DNA of 64,000 bases from Streptomyces ardesiacus. Lineage in GTDB: Bacteria; Actinomycetota; Actinomycetes; Streptomycetales; Streptomycetaceae. The position numbers and the translations under genes were made by a program. The notes beneath the pieces were generated by a model. The model was given only the letters and a program-made list of their open reading frames with translations, had not been told where the DNA came from and searched no databases. Positions 45,120-53,446 of this stretch are shown here, in pieces. The first letter of the stretch is position 1, and the number at the start of each line of letters is the position of its first letter. The stretch spans positions 1-64,000 of the forward strand of contig NZ_BEWC01000004.1 in assembly GCF_003112575.1 (NCBI RefSeq). Direction: 5' to 3'.

Positions 45120-45222
45120 CGATGGCTCCAGTCATGTGAGGGAGGGGCGGGGCGTCGGCAGGTGGTCGGGGGTGTGCGGGACGGCGTGCGGTGCTCTGCC
45201 TCCGGGAGCCCGGCGGAGAGGC

Positions 45223-46059
45223 TCAGCGCTGCCAGGCTTTCGCCGCCGTGGCCCGCAGGACGAAGTCCTCGAAGGTCCGTGGCGCGCGTCCCAGGACGGT
45301 GGCGACGTCGTTCGTCGTCCAGGCGGTCACTCCGCGTTCGAGGAGCACGAACATCTCGGTGAGTTCCTGGGCCTCGCCCTCGCTCCAGCCCTCCTGGACC
45401 AGCGTCGCGGTGTACTCGGCCGGGGAGACGCGGCGGTAGGCGATGGGCAGGCCGGATGCGCGGGAGATCAGCTCGACCGCTTCCGCCCAGGTCAGTGCGT
45501 GTGGCCCGGTCAGCTCGTAGACCCGGCCCGCGTGCCGGCCGGGCTCGGACAGCACCGTGGCCGCCACGTCGGCGACGTCCTCCAGGTCGATGAACGGCTC
45601 GGGGACCGCGCCTGCCGGAAGCGCCAGCTCGCCTGCGGCCAGCGGAACGCGGAAGGGAGGGCCGTCGAAGTTCTGGTCGAAGTTCGAGGGACGCAGGATG
45701 GTCCACTCCAGCGTCGAACCGCGCACGGCGTCCTCGGCGGAGCGCATGTGCCGCCCGAACGCGGAGTCGCCCCAGTCGTCGGCGCCGTGACCGGAGAGCA
45801 GGACCAGGCGCCGCACCCCGGCGGCCTCGGCCCGCATCACGAAGTCGTGCACCGGGCCGGGCACGGACGGGGGCACGACGTAGGCGGTGGTGACCTCCCG
45901 CAGCACCCGGTCCCAGCCGGCGGGGTGGAACCAGTCGAACGGGGTCGGGCTGGAACGGGAGGCGGTGCGTACGGGCGTCTCGCGCAGCCGCAACCGGGCG
46001 GCCACCCGCCGGCCGGTGTTGCCCGTAGCGCCAAGGACAAGAGTGATGTCGTCGTTCAT
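45223..46059 (-). CDS. NmrA-like NAD(P)-binding oxidoreductase
   Basis: This 278-residue atypical SDR protein starts ITLVLGATGNTGRRVAARL (GxxGxxG) and carries LLSGHGADDWG and LEWTILRPSNFDQNF, typical of NmrA/quinone oxidoreductase 2-like proteins. The gene is divergent from an AraC-type regulator. With the adjacent quinone reductase it may form a redox-response unit. Confidence 0.92.
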   Translation of the reverse strand: MNDDITLVLGATGNTGRRVAARLRLRETPVRTASRSSPTPFDWFHPAGWDRVLREVTTAYVVPPSVPGPVHDFVMRAEAAGVRRLVLLSGHGADDWGDSAFGRHMRSAEDAVRGSTLEWTILRPSNFDQNFDGPPFRVPLAAGELALPAGAVPEPFIDLEDVADVAATVLSEPGRHAGRVYELTGPHALTWAEAVELISRASGLPIAYRRVSPAEYTATLVQEGWSEGEAQELTEMFVLLERGVTAWTTNDVATVLGRAPRTFEDFVLRATAAKAWQR

Positions 46060-46095
46060 GTCGGCGAGTCAACGGCATGCGCCCGGACGATTCCA

Positions 46096-46134
46096 TGGGT
46101 GATACGCCAGATCACCTGGGTGATCGTCTGGATC
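46096..46134. promoter_or_regulatory. AraC-type direct repeats (TGGGTGAT..., 21-bp period)
   Basis: Two related half-sites, beginning tgggtgat at 46096 and again at 46117, repeat at exactly 21 bases (two helical turns). They lie between the divergent NmrA-like and AraC genes. Tandem same-face repeats are the usual target of AraC-family activators. Confidence 0.7.
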
Positions 46135-46149
46135 GTTTAGGCTGGGCGG

Positions 46150-47118
46150 GTGGATGCCTTCGGTGACCTCCTGCGCGGCGTGCGGGCCCAGGGCTCGTTG
46201 TTCGGCAGTTCGACCCTGACCCCGCCCTGGTCGCTCCACTTCGTGGACGGCGCGCCGCTGACCTTGTGCACCGTCCTGCGCGGAGGCGGCTGGATCGTGC
46301 CCGAGCGCCGCCCTCCCGAGCGTCTGGGCGTCGGCGAGACAGTGATCGTGCGGGGCCCCGCGCCGTTCCTCTTCGTCGACGAGGTGGGCACGGGGGCCGA
46401 ACCCGTCGCGTGTGGCGCGTTCTGCTCGACGCCCGAGCAGGGCGGGACCCGTCACCGGCTCGGCTGGCACGACGCCGGCACCGGTGGGGAGGACGCGACG
46501 ACCCTGGTCGTCGGTGCCTATCCGGTGCACGGTGAGATCAGCCGCAGGCTGCTCGACGCGCTGCCCGTCGTCCTGCGTGTGGGCTCCGGCGGCGGGCCCG
46601 ATCCGGTGTGGGAGCATCTCGCCGCCGAGGTGGCCGCCGACACGCCGGGCCAGCAGGTGGTCCTCGACCGGCTGCTGGACTGGATGCTGGTGTGCGCGCT
46701 GCGCGAGTACTTCGACCGGCCCGGTGGCACTCCCCCCGGCTGGTACTCCGCCGGGCGCGACCCGGTGGTGGGTGGCGCGCTGCGCCTGCTGCACGCAGAA
46801 CCGGCGGCACCGTGGACGGTCGCCTCGCTGGCCTGCAGGACCGGGGTGTCGCGAGCCACCCTGGCGAAGCGGTTCACCGAACTGGTCGGCGAACCGCCCC
46901 TGACCTACCTCACCCACTGGCGCATGACACTCGCGGCCGATCTGCTGACCGAACACGAGACGATGACCGTCGCGGAGATCGCCCGCACAGTGGGCTACTC
47001 CGACGCGTTCGCCTTCAGCGCGGCGTTCAAACGGACCCGCGGCACCAGTCCCAGCGCCTACCGGCGCACCACGACGACCCCGCCCCCACAGCCGGCTGGC
47101 ACCGGCACATCCCTCTGA
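46150..47118 (+). CDS. AraC family transcriptional regulator (cupin sensor)
   Basis: This 322-residue protein starts at GTG 46150. The N-terminal cupin-like sensor domain (FVDGAPLTLCTVLRGGGWIV) is followed by a C-terminal double HTH with SLACRTGVSRATLAKRFTEL and IARTVGYSDAFAFSAAFKR, an AraC_binding/HTH_18 layout. It is divergent from the NmrA-like gene and likely controls it together with the quinone reductase. Confidence 0.93.
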   Translation: MDAFGDLLRGVRAQGSLFGSSTLTPPWSLHFVDGAPLTLCTVLRGGGWIVPERRPPERLGVGETVIVRGPAPFLFVDEVGTGAEPVACGAFCSTPEQGGTRHRLGWHDAGTGGEDATTLVVGAYPVHGEISRRLLDALPVVLRVGSGGGPDPVWEHLAAEVAADTPGQQVVLDRLLDWMLVCALREYFDRPGGTPPGWYSAGRDPVVGGALRLLHAEPAAPWTVASLACRTGVSRATLAKRFTELVGEPPLTYLTHWRMTLAADLLTEHETMTVAEIARTVGYSDAFAFSAAFKRTRGTSPSAYRRTTTTPPPQPAGTGTSL

Positions 47119-47383
47119 CGCCACCGGCCCCTCCCCCGCCTTCAGGACCTCTCCGCTGGTCAGCGAGACAGAGGTGCAGGCAGCTCATAGAAGGAGCGTG
47201 CGGTGGCAAATCCCGGCACGGGCGGTGTGGGTGCAGGTCAGGAATGGACGGGGCTTCGGCCACCTCACCGGCTCCGATCCCGGTGAGTCCTGACCGGGCC
47301 GCCCCCTGGCTAGGCGTATCGGCCACGAGCGTTGTTGACGGCAGGCGTGCGGGTCCGATGGCAGACAGCAGATGGTGGACCTT

Positions 47384-47971
47384 TCACTCAAAGCGGCTGC
47401 TGTCGATGCCTTCGGTGAGCACGTCCCGGAGCGACACGGCGACTGCGTGGAGGCACGTCGCGAAGTCCTTCTCGCCGCACCCCTCGGCCCAGCGGTCGAG
47501 GGCGTTCTGGGATGCGATGGTGGCGATCTGCGCCACCAGTTTCGCGCTGTCGTCGTCGACGCCCCGTTGCAGGAGTGCGTCCTGGATCGCGCTCGTGACC
47601 CCAGCGAGCTTGGTGCGCTCCCGCTCCTGAAGCTCCGGGCTGGAGGCGATCACAGCGCGGCGTTCAGCGGTGCGGTCGATGTGCTCGGCAAGGGCGGCGC
47701 CGACCTGAGTGAGCGCCTCTAGGGCTGCCGACAGAGGAGAAGCAGCCGGGGGGGCGTCCAGGACTGCCGCACGCACTGCGGCGGGCAGCCGCTCCGAGCC
47801 GGCGAACAGGACCTCGCGCTTGTCGGGGAAGTAGCGGAAATACGAGCGGCGGGTGATCCCGGCCCGCTCGGCGATCTGCGTCACCGTCACGTTGTCGTAT
47901 CCGTGCTCTGTGTAGAGCTCGAGCGCCGCTTGCGTGAGGCGCTCCGCGGTTCCGGGATCCCATCTGGCCAT
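47384..47971 (-). CDS. TetR family transcriptional regulator
   Basis: This 195-residue protein has the TetR HTH (LTQAALELYTEHGYDNVTVT, then GITRRSYFRYFPDKREVLF) and a C-terminal helical domain. It is divergent from the saccharopine-dehydrogenase-like gene, with a very large perfect palindrome between them. It is presumably an autorepressor. Confidence 0.94.
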   Translation of the reverse strand: MARWDPGTAERLTQAALELYTEHGYDNVTVTQIAERAGITRRSYFRYFPDKREVLFAGSERLPAAVRAAVLDAPPAASPLSAALEALTQVGAALAEHIDRTAERRAVIASSPELQERERTKLAGVTSAIQDALLQRGVDDDSAKLVAQIATIASQNALDRWAEGCGEKDFATCLHAVAVSLRDVLTEGIDSSRFE

Positions 47972-47986
47972 AGTCGGACGATAGCA

Positions 47987-48045
47987 AGTGATGTCTCACT
48001 GTGTCATCATTGCTAGAGTCAGTGATGACACAGTGAGACATCACT
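47987..48045. promoter_or_regulatory. Perfect 23-bp inverted repeat operator
   Basis: The arm at 47987-48009 is the exact reverse complement of 48023-48045, with 13 bases between. Each arm contains a near-palindromic core (tgtctcactgtgtca), so the arrangement looks like two copies of one TetR operator facing each other, one for each divergent promoter. Confidence 0.85.
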
Positions 48046-48115
48046 GCCAAGGGGCGACCGCTGTATTCGGAGAGGCGGGCGACCGTCGCATTCATGGCAC
48101 GACAGGAGCAGGCTC

Positions 48116-49243
48116 ATGACCGACACCACCCAGAGCGCGCGACCCGAGGAGATCTGGATCCTCGGCGCGGGCGGGCGCATCGGAAGCGCCGTCACCGCGA
48201 ACCTCGCCGCCCAGGGACTCAAGCCCGTACTGGCCGGTCGCGAAAGCGGCGGCGACCGGCTGCGGAAGACCGCTGCGGACCTCGGGAGCCGAGTTGTCAT
48301 CGCGAACGGCGTCGACAGCATCGCGGCCGAGATCACCCGGCAGCGACCTGCCGTGGTCTTCAACGGCATCGGGAACTACGCAGAGACGGCCCCGGTCATC
48401 GCCCGGGCGTGCATGCCCGGTGGGCACTACCTTGACCTGGCCGCAGACCTGACCGCCGTCCCCCGCCTGCTCGACCTGGGCCAGGAGGCCGAACAGGCGG
48501 GCAGCACGCTGGTGACCGGATCGGGCTTCGGCGTGCTGGCCACCGAAGCCGTCGTGATCAAGCTGTGCGAGGACCGCCCGGCCCCCGCCGCCGTGCGCGT
48601 CGACGCGCTGGCCTCGGTGTCCCTCAGCGCCGGAGTCGTCGGCGCCGCCTTCGCCGCCTCCATGATCGACATGTTTGCCACCGGTGGACGTCGTTACGCC
48701 GACGGACGCATGGTCACCTCACGCCTCGGCGCCGATCTCCACAACCTCACCCTCCCCGACGGGCAACAGGCGAAGTCCGCGGGCGCTCCCACCGCCGAGC
48801 TCCTCGCCGCCCACCGGGCCAGCCATGCGCCGTCCGTCACAGTGACCACCGGGATGGCTCCCACCTCGCGCGCCGTGCGGGCCGTGGCCCCACTCGTCGG
48901 AAAGCTGCTGTCTGTCGAGCCGCTGCGACGCTTCGCCCTCAGCCAGATGGCCAAGGCCAAGATGAAGGAGACCCCGGCCCCTCGCCGTCACTCGTGGGGG
49001 CACGCGGTGGTCACCTGGGCTGACGGCACCCGCCGGGAGGGCTGGCTGCGCGCCGACGACGGCATGGCCTACACCGCCTCGGTGGCCGCCTCGGTGGCCG
49101 CCCACCTTGCCCGTGGCGAGGGCCGGCCGGGCGCCTACACACCCGGCGCCCTGTTCGGTGCCGACCTCGCCGAGCAGGCGGGCGGACAGTTCCTCCTCCA
49201 CGACACGACCGGCCCCAGCCGGCGCGGACCGGTCATGGACTGA
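48116..49243 (+). CDS. Saccharopine dehydrogenase-like NAD(P)-binding protein
   Basis: This 375-residue protein begins after aggag with a Rossmann segment IWILGAGGRIGSAVTANL. A catabolic-type second domain (FGVLATEAVVIKLCEDRP, then a long variable region) is typical of saccharopine dehydrogenase-like proteins of unknown substrate (trans-acting enoyl reductases and similar enzymes share the fold). It is divergent from TetR with a 23-bp palindrome between, so it is regulated by that repressor. Confidence 0.88.
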   Translation: MTDTTQSARPEEIWILGAGGRIGSAVTANLAAQGLKPVLAGRESGGDRLRKTAADLGSRVVIANGVDSIAAEITRQRPAVVFNGIGNYAETAPVIARACMPGGHYLDLAADLTAVPRLLDLGQEAEQAGSTLVTGSGFGVLATEAVVIKLCEDRPAPAAVRVDALASVSLSAGVVGAAFAASMIDMFATGGRRYADGRMVTSRLGADLHNLTLPDGQQAKSAGAPTAELLAAHRASHAPSVTVTTGMAPTSRAVRAVAPLVGKLLSVEPLRRFALSQMAKAKMKETPAPRRHSWGHAVVTWADGTRREGWLRADDGMAYTASVAASVAAHLARGEGRPGAYTPGALFGADLAEQAGGQFLLHDTTGPSRRGPVMD

Positions 49244-49253
49244 CGAGGTACCC

Positions 49254-49618
49254 GTGCCTCACCCGAACGCCCGCCTCACCGTCCACGGCAGACGCTCCTG
49301 GTCGACCGGGTACGCGCGGGCCGCTCAGTAGCGCACGTCGCAGACGAAGTGGGCATCTCCCGCGCCACCGCCTACAAGTGGGTCCGTCGCCGGAGAACCG
49401 AAGGCGACGCGGAGCTCTTCGACCGCTCGAGCCCCCACCTGACGACACCCCACCGCACCCTGACTCGACACGGCCTGAACCGTCCACGTCGGATGGATCG
49501 GCCCATCGGCCAGGTCATCCGCCACTACGAACGCGAACGTCCTGGTGAGCTCATCCATGTCGACATCAAGAAGCTCGGCGACACCCCTGACGTCGGAGGT
49601 CACCGGCATGGTGAGTGA
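49254..49618 (+). pseudogene. Degenerate IS481-family transposase remnant
   Basis: The frame from GTG 49254 reads NARLTVHGRR, then a single-base shift near 49291 moves the reading to LLVDRVRAGRSVAHVADEVG and ISRATAYKWVRRRRTEG (the IS481 HTH). After DRSSPHLTTPHRT the next matching block is GLNRPRRMDRPIG...PGELIHVDIKKLG, so an internal piece is deleted. The catalytic core beyond HVDIKKLG is lost. No terminal inverted repeats were found. Confidence 0.8.
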
Positions 49619-50028
49619 TGACCGCGACTGCCGTTTCCCGCGCAAAGGTCGAGCACTGGGCTGCCGTTCGCCGCCCAGAACAGAACCACGCGATGTCGAC
49701 TCCCCCGCCTCCGGTCTCCGAGCCGGACCCGTCCGCGCTGTCCTGCCCCGGTGACCGGATGACCGGATGACCGGGTGGCCGGGTGGCCGGGTCGACGGTG
49801 ACGAGCCCGGGAGCCGGCACGGGTGGGGAAGTTGAGCGAGCAGGTCTGGTCGCACTCATAGCGAGGAGTGAGGAGTGGCGAATTAAGGCCCCTGTCCGGC
49901 GTCCACCCGGCGTGTGAGGAGCCGGTTACGAAGCGTTCACCGCGGTCCCTGGCGGGCCGGAGGGTCTTCTGACAGCCCGGAAACCGTCTCCTCACGTTCC
50001 GGCAAGACAGCGGCGCGACGCTGACACC
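49619..50028. other. Intergenic region with short tandem repeat
   Basis: There is no credible gene in this 410-base stretch between the transposase remnant and the haemoglobin gene. It holds the 8-base tandem repeat at 49753-49792; the haemoglobin promoter should lie toward its right end. Confidence 0.55.
49753..49792 (+). repeat. Five tandem 8-base units (gaccggat/ggccgggt)
   Basis: Units read gaccggat, gaccggat, gaccgggt, ggccgggt, ggccgggt. This gradual drift from one unit to the next is what slippage followed by mutation leaves. Confidence 0.85.
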
Positions 50029-50424
50029 ATGACCGACACCATTTCCGGCACGCCGTCCGGGGCCCCGTCCCCGACCCTCTTCGAGCAGCTCGGAGGAGAG
50101 GACGCCGTAGGGGCCGTTGTCGACATCTTCTACGACAAAGTCCTCGGCGACCCCGACCTCCAGCCGTACTTCACCGGAGTGGACCTGGACCGTCTCAAGC
50201 AGCACCAGCGGCGCTTCATCGGCCAGGCTCTCGGCGCCACCCGCCCCTACTCCGGCCGTTCCATGCGCAAGGCCCACGAACACCTGGCCATCACGGACGA
50301 CGCCTTCGGCAAGGTCGTCGACCACCTGGCCGGCGCGCTCACGGAGGCCGGGGTGGACGAGGCGACCATCGGCACGATCGCCCAGGCCCTGCTGCCGCTC
50401 AAGGCGGACATCGTCACCGCCTGA
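50029..50424 (+). CDS. glbN: Group I truncated haemoglobin
   Basis: This 131-residue protein of the 2/2 globin family begins the globin fold at LFEQLGGEDAVGAVVDIFYD (Tyr35 at B10). The proximal His is His83 in KAHEHLAITDDAF, and the helix pattern ends in ALLPLKADIV. Such proteins bind O2/NO and typically take part in NO detoxification or oxygen handling. The gene stands alone and is followed by a large hairpin. Confidence 0.93.
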   Translation: MTDTISGTPSGAPSPTLFEQLGGEDAVGAVVDIFYDKVLGDPDLQPYFTGVDLDRLKQHQRRFIGQALGATRPYSGRSMRKAHEHLAITDDAFGKVVDHLAGALTEAGVDEATIGTIAQALLPLKADIVTA

Positions 50425-50934
50425 CGCGCATCCCTGGTCGGCGGGCACGGTCACGCACGTACCTGGTCTTTGGAGGCGATACGCCCTTCGGGCGTATCGC
50501 CTCCAAAGACCTTACGGGGACACGCTCCCAGCCAAGCTCTCTACCAAGTGACGTCCCACCTGTGCGGTCGGCTGCTTGCCGAGCTTGCGACAGGTCGACC
50601 TGGTCCCGTCGCCGAGGCGTCGTGGAAGGTCCTCGCCTCGGTCCGTATTCGAGCAGCACGGCGTCGCCGTCTGGCACGACCCGCTCTACGGCGCGCCCAC
50701 GCCTGGGTCCGTCCCCGCCGCGAGGCCTGGCCGATGGCGGAAGAACTGTCCTTCACCGCCCCCGCTCCGCGTGATCGACAAACGAAAAGACACCTTAGAA
50801 GTCGACCAACTCTGCCTCTGCCAATGACCAATTGCTGACCTACCCACCCCTTCGGCCTTCGGGGAGGATGTGCACCGACGAGGCAGCCGCGTTCAGGAAC
50901 TCGGTTGCAACAGAGTGATTCTCTGGGAGGAACA
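50425..50934. other. Intergenic region
   Basis: Aside from the hairpin, no gene can be supported in this 510-base stretch. Short frames at 50540-50830 have no recognisable product and could be decayed coding sequence. The promoter of the secreted protein should lie near the right end. Confidence 0.5.
50467..50509. terminator. Long perfect hairpin behind glbN
   Basis: A 20-bp stem (arms 50467-50486 and 50490-50509) closes on a 3-base ttc loop, 42 bases past the haemoglobin stop. The pairing is perfect. It is probably a bidirectional terminator; a U-tract is absent. Confidence 0.75.
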
Positions 50935-51324
50935 ATGCGGAGGCTGTTCAACAGGTCAAGAATGGCAACGATCGTCACGGCTGCAGCTTTATCACTGGTT
51001 GCCTCAGTGACTACAGCATCGGCCAGCGCCTCGGGTGACGCCACCGCTCAGACATGCTGGGCAACCGGAACGCCGAACATCGATTCCTACAACGACTGGG
51101 GCTACGGCAAGGTCCAGAAGGCCACTGCTCCGCTACGGCCGGGCCCCTACGCGGACTGCGGCACCAGGGAGACCCTGTACAAAGACGCTCCCATGACCAT
51201 CTACTGCCACTACAACAACAAGGTAGGCAGTACGTGGTTTTACGTCAGCGCATATCCAAACTGGACCCGCGGTTGGATCTACGTGGGGAACATCACCTGG
51301 GACAGTGCAGAAGAGTGCTGGTGA
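50935..51324 (+). CDS. Small secreted protein, SH3-like
   Basis: The start at ATG 50935 is set by ctgggagga. The 129-residue product has a Sec signal peptide (positive RRLFNRSR, then a hydrophobic run ending ASASA, cleavage near residue 35). The mature part of about 95 residues holds four Cys (TCWATG, ADCGTR, IYCHYN, EECW). The pattern LYKDAPMTIYCHYNN...WIYVGNITW looks like a bacterial SH3-type beta-barrel often found in exported Streptomyces proteins. Function is unknown. Confidence 0.85.
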   Translation: MRRLFNRSRMATIVTAAALSLVASVTTASASASGDATAQTCWATGTPNIDSYNDWGYGKVQKATAPLRPGPYADCGTRETLYKDAPMTIYCHYNNKVGSTWFYVSAYPNWTRGWIYVGNITWDSAEECW

Positions 51325-52309
51325 GAACAGAAGCATTACCTGCAATGGGCGGTTCGTAAGGTGAGGTCCGCTTCCTGTTGAGGTTGCAGCGGGGCCGCTG
51401 GTTGGGGGTATGTCGGCTATGGCTTCCTGGCAAGGTTGCCGGCGCCGGCCTCGGTGAGGATCCCGAGTTGAACTGGCGTTTCAGCTCGGCGCGGGTGCCT
51501 TCGACGTTCTTGGGCAGCAGTTCGTGGCCGAGGGCTTCGCAGACGTCCTTGGCCCGGAGCGGCGGGTCGTGTCATTGAAAGCGGCGAGGATGCGGGGGTG
51601 GTCCGGGTTCTCGAGCAGGTCAGGTGTCTGGGCCGGGAGCCGGCCGGCGAGGCCGGTGACAGTCGTGCAGGTGATCGCGAGGTGCTCCAGGCGGGTCTCG
51701 GCCTCGGCTACCACTCGCGGGTCGGCGCGCTGGGCTTACTGAGTCACCGCTTCATGGGGCAAGAGATCGAAGACATGTGGCTGGACGGCCGGCCCGTGGG
51801 CGAGATCGGCCTGGCGGTCGCTGCCAGTCTCTCCACGGTGCCGAAAAGGTCAGAAATCCCTGCGGACCTGGCCGCTTTCACAGTCCGCCGGCAGTCGGCT
51901 TCCGTCGCCTCGACGCTCCTGGGAAATTCCGGGGTCACCTTGGTAGACACACGGACGTCCAGGCGCAGGGCACCCTACCCAGCCTCTATCGGCTGTTCGG
52001 CGGGTGGACGCGAGTGGCCGCCTCGCTCACCAACCAGCCGCCGTATTGCTGACTGTCGCGACAACGGCTGGGCAGTCACCGGGTCTCGTCCTACGGTGAC
52101 CACATGGGCGGTGACAGGGCGCCCCGGCTGCGGCTGGTCGCCGTCGCGCCGACGCCGGGCGGGCCGAGGTTGTGCCGGGGGCGCGGGATGCCGTTGATGC
52201 ATCGGCTACGTCAACCGCCGTGTTCTGTTCGTCTGTCTGTCTGTCGGCCAGCCGAAGAGTAATGACACGGTCCCGCCCGGCCCGACAACCCCGCCGGTGA
52301 GGCGCTGGC
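51325..52309. other. Decayed region, no intact gene
   Basis: Almost 1 kb holds only the frameshifted remnant and a + strand piece with an HTH-like segment (MWLDGRPVGEIGLAVAASLS, near 51775-51835) that soon loses any pattern. A tctg microsatellite lies near 52230. No intact gene is visible. Confidence 0.55.
51437..51750 (-). pseudogene. Frameshifted winged-helix-like remnant
   Basis: On the minus strand TRLEHLAIT...HPRILAAFNDTTR runs in one frame, PLRAKDVCEALGHELLPKNV (and EGTR after it) in a second, and LGILTEAGAGNLARKP followed by a stop in a third. The pieces line up as one protein with two frameshifts, a short helix-turn-helix-type region of a kind seen beside mobile elements. The upstream part is missing. 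Confidence 0.6.
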
Positions 52310-52933
52310 TCAGAACCGGAACCCCACCACACTCAGCCCCTCCCGGTCCGCGGCAGCCTGCGCCCATCCGAGGCTCTGGAAGACCGCGTCCACTATCTCC
52401 TTCTCCAGCTCCGGGAACGGCCGTTCACCCGCCTCCGCCGCCCGCATCGTCACGTTGAACTGCTCCAGCGCCCGGGAGATCTCCTCCGGAGTCCACACAC
52501 CGCACCCCGGCAGCTCCGTACGCGGCAACGGCTCCGGCAGCCCCTGTGCTCCGAAGGCGCTCACCGTCACCGCCGTCACGCCCATCGCCCGCAGCCCCTC
52601 GTCGACGGCTGACAGCCAGGCGCCCCGGTGCGGAGTGAAACGGTCGTTGGGCAGGAACGACCCCGTCAGCGAGCACAACCACTCGTACGCGTACCCGTAC
52701 CGGAAGGCGTACTGCGCGGGCGCGTCGAACGGGCCGCCGTCGATCACCGCGCGGACCGCCTCGTACGCCGTGGGCGCGCCGGCCGCGATCTCCGCACGGA
52801 AGTCGTCGTCCTGCTCCTCCAGACGGTCCGCGTAGTGCGTGCGGAAGAACTCCAGGTTCTCCTCGCTGCGGCATCCCACCAGAGCGCGGGTGGCGGCTTC
52901 GTCCAGCAGATAGATGTGAAGGGAGGAACTCAT
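52310..52933 (-). CDS. Conserved hypothetical protein (DUF7691-like)
   Basis: The start at ATG 52933 has ggtggagc upstream. The 207-residue soluble protein opens MSSSLHIYLLDEAATRALVG and contains YAFRYGYAYEWLCSLTGSFL and TPHRGAWLSAVDEGL, a pattern common in Streptomyces hypothetical proteins assigned (from memory) to DUF7691. No catalytic motif is seen and the function is unknown. Confidence 0.8.
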   Translation of the reverse strand: MSSSLHIYLLDEAATRALVGCRSEENLEFFRTHYADRLEEQDDDFRAEIAAGAPTAYEAVRAVIDGGPFDAPAQYAFRYGYAYEWLCSLTGSFLPNDRFTPHRGAWLSAVDEGLRAMGVTAVTVSAFGAQGLPEPLPRTELPGCGVWTPEEISRALEQFNVTMRAAEAGERPFPELEKEIVDAVFQSLGWAQAAADREGLSVVGFRF

Positions 52934-53256
52934 GGGGCTCCACCCTAGAGGGGCGCAGCGCGGCGGCTGCTTGCGGTAGGCACCGTGACTCACCTGCGCC
53001 ACATGTTGCCGAGGAAAGGGCTGCCGAGGATGCGAACGGCCGAGAGCGAGAAGGTGGCCACCTCGGGTTCCGGACGGTGCGCACGGTCCGTCGGCGGGGG
53101 CGCCGTAGCGACGGTGACCGCCAAGGTCGCCGCGGCGGGGGCGGCCGGGAGCGCTGCGATGGCCGCGGTGGTCGACGCGGCGAACGGGACCTGCCGTCGC
53201 GAAGGGTGGACTTGCTGTGCGGTGCGGGCATGGTGCGGGGCTCAGCTCCCCTTGAG

Positions 53257-53276
53257 CGAATCGTTGTAACGATTCG
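53257..53276. promoter_or_regulatory. Palindrome CGAATCGTT-gt-AACGATTCG
   Basis: Perfect 9-bp arms surround a 2-base spacer. The aatcgtt core is shared with the two other palindromes around the rhamnosidase gene, consistent with a LacI/PurR-type operator. No gene start lies beside it. Confidence 0.55.
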
Positions 53277-53389
53277 ACGGAGACGCTGAGACGCGCCGTC
53301 AAGAGCGTCAAGAGGTCTCATAGGAGCGAGAAGCCTCCGGTCGGGGGCATCGAAAGCACGACCGCTCACCCGGTTTCCGACATGATTCC

Positions 53390-53418
53390 GCGCGGACGAG
53401 CCCAGGGCCCGTCCGCGC
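53390..53418. terminator. Hairpin downstream of the rhamnosidase gene
   Basis: Nine-bp perfect arms gcgcggacg / cgtccgcgc with an 11-base loop, followed on the + side by tctttt. It is placed 28 bases past the rhamnosidase stop. Confidence 0.6.
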
Positions 53419-53423
53419 CTCTT

Positions 53424-53436
53424 TTGAATCGTTCAA
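53424..53436. promoter_or_regulatory. Palindrome TTGAATCGTTCAA at the 3' end of the rhamnosidase gene
   Basis: TTGAA-TCG-TTCAA is nearly the same as the operator before the rhamnosidase start, but it lies just past the stop codon. Confidence 0.5.
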
Positions 53437-53446
53437 TGCAGCGGCA

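Larger units (their letters stand above)
52934..53446. other. Intergenic region with LacI-type palindromes and a terminator
   Basis: No gene is supported in 513 bases. It holds two palindromes with an aatcgtt core (53257-53276 and 53424-53436) and the hairpin at 53390-53418. Confidence 0.6.
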
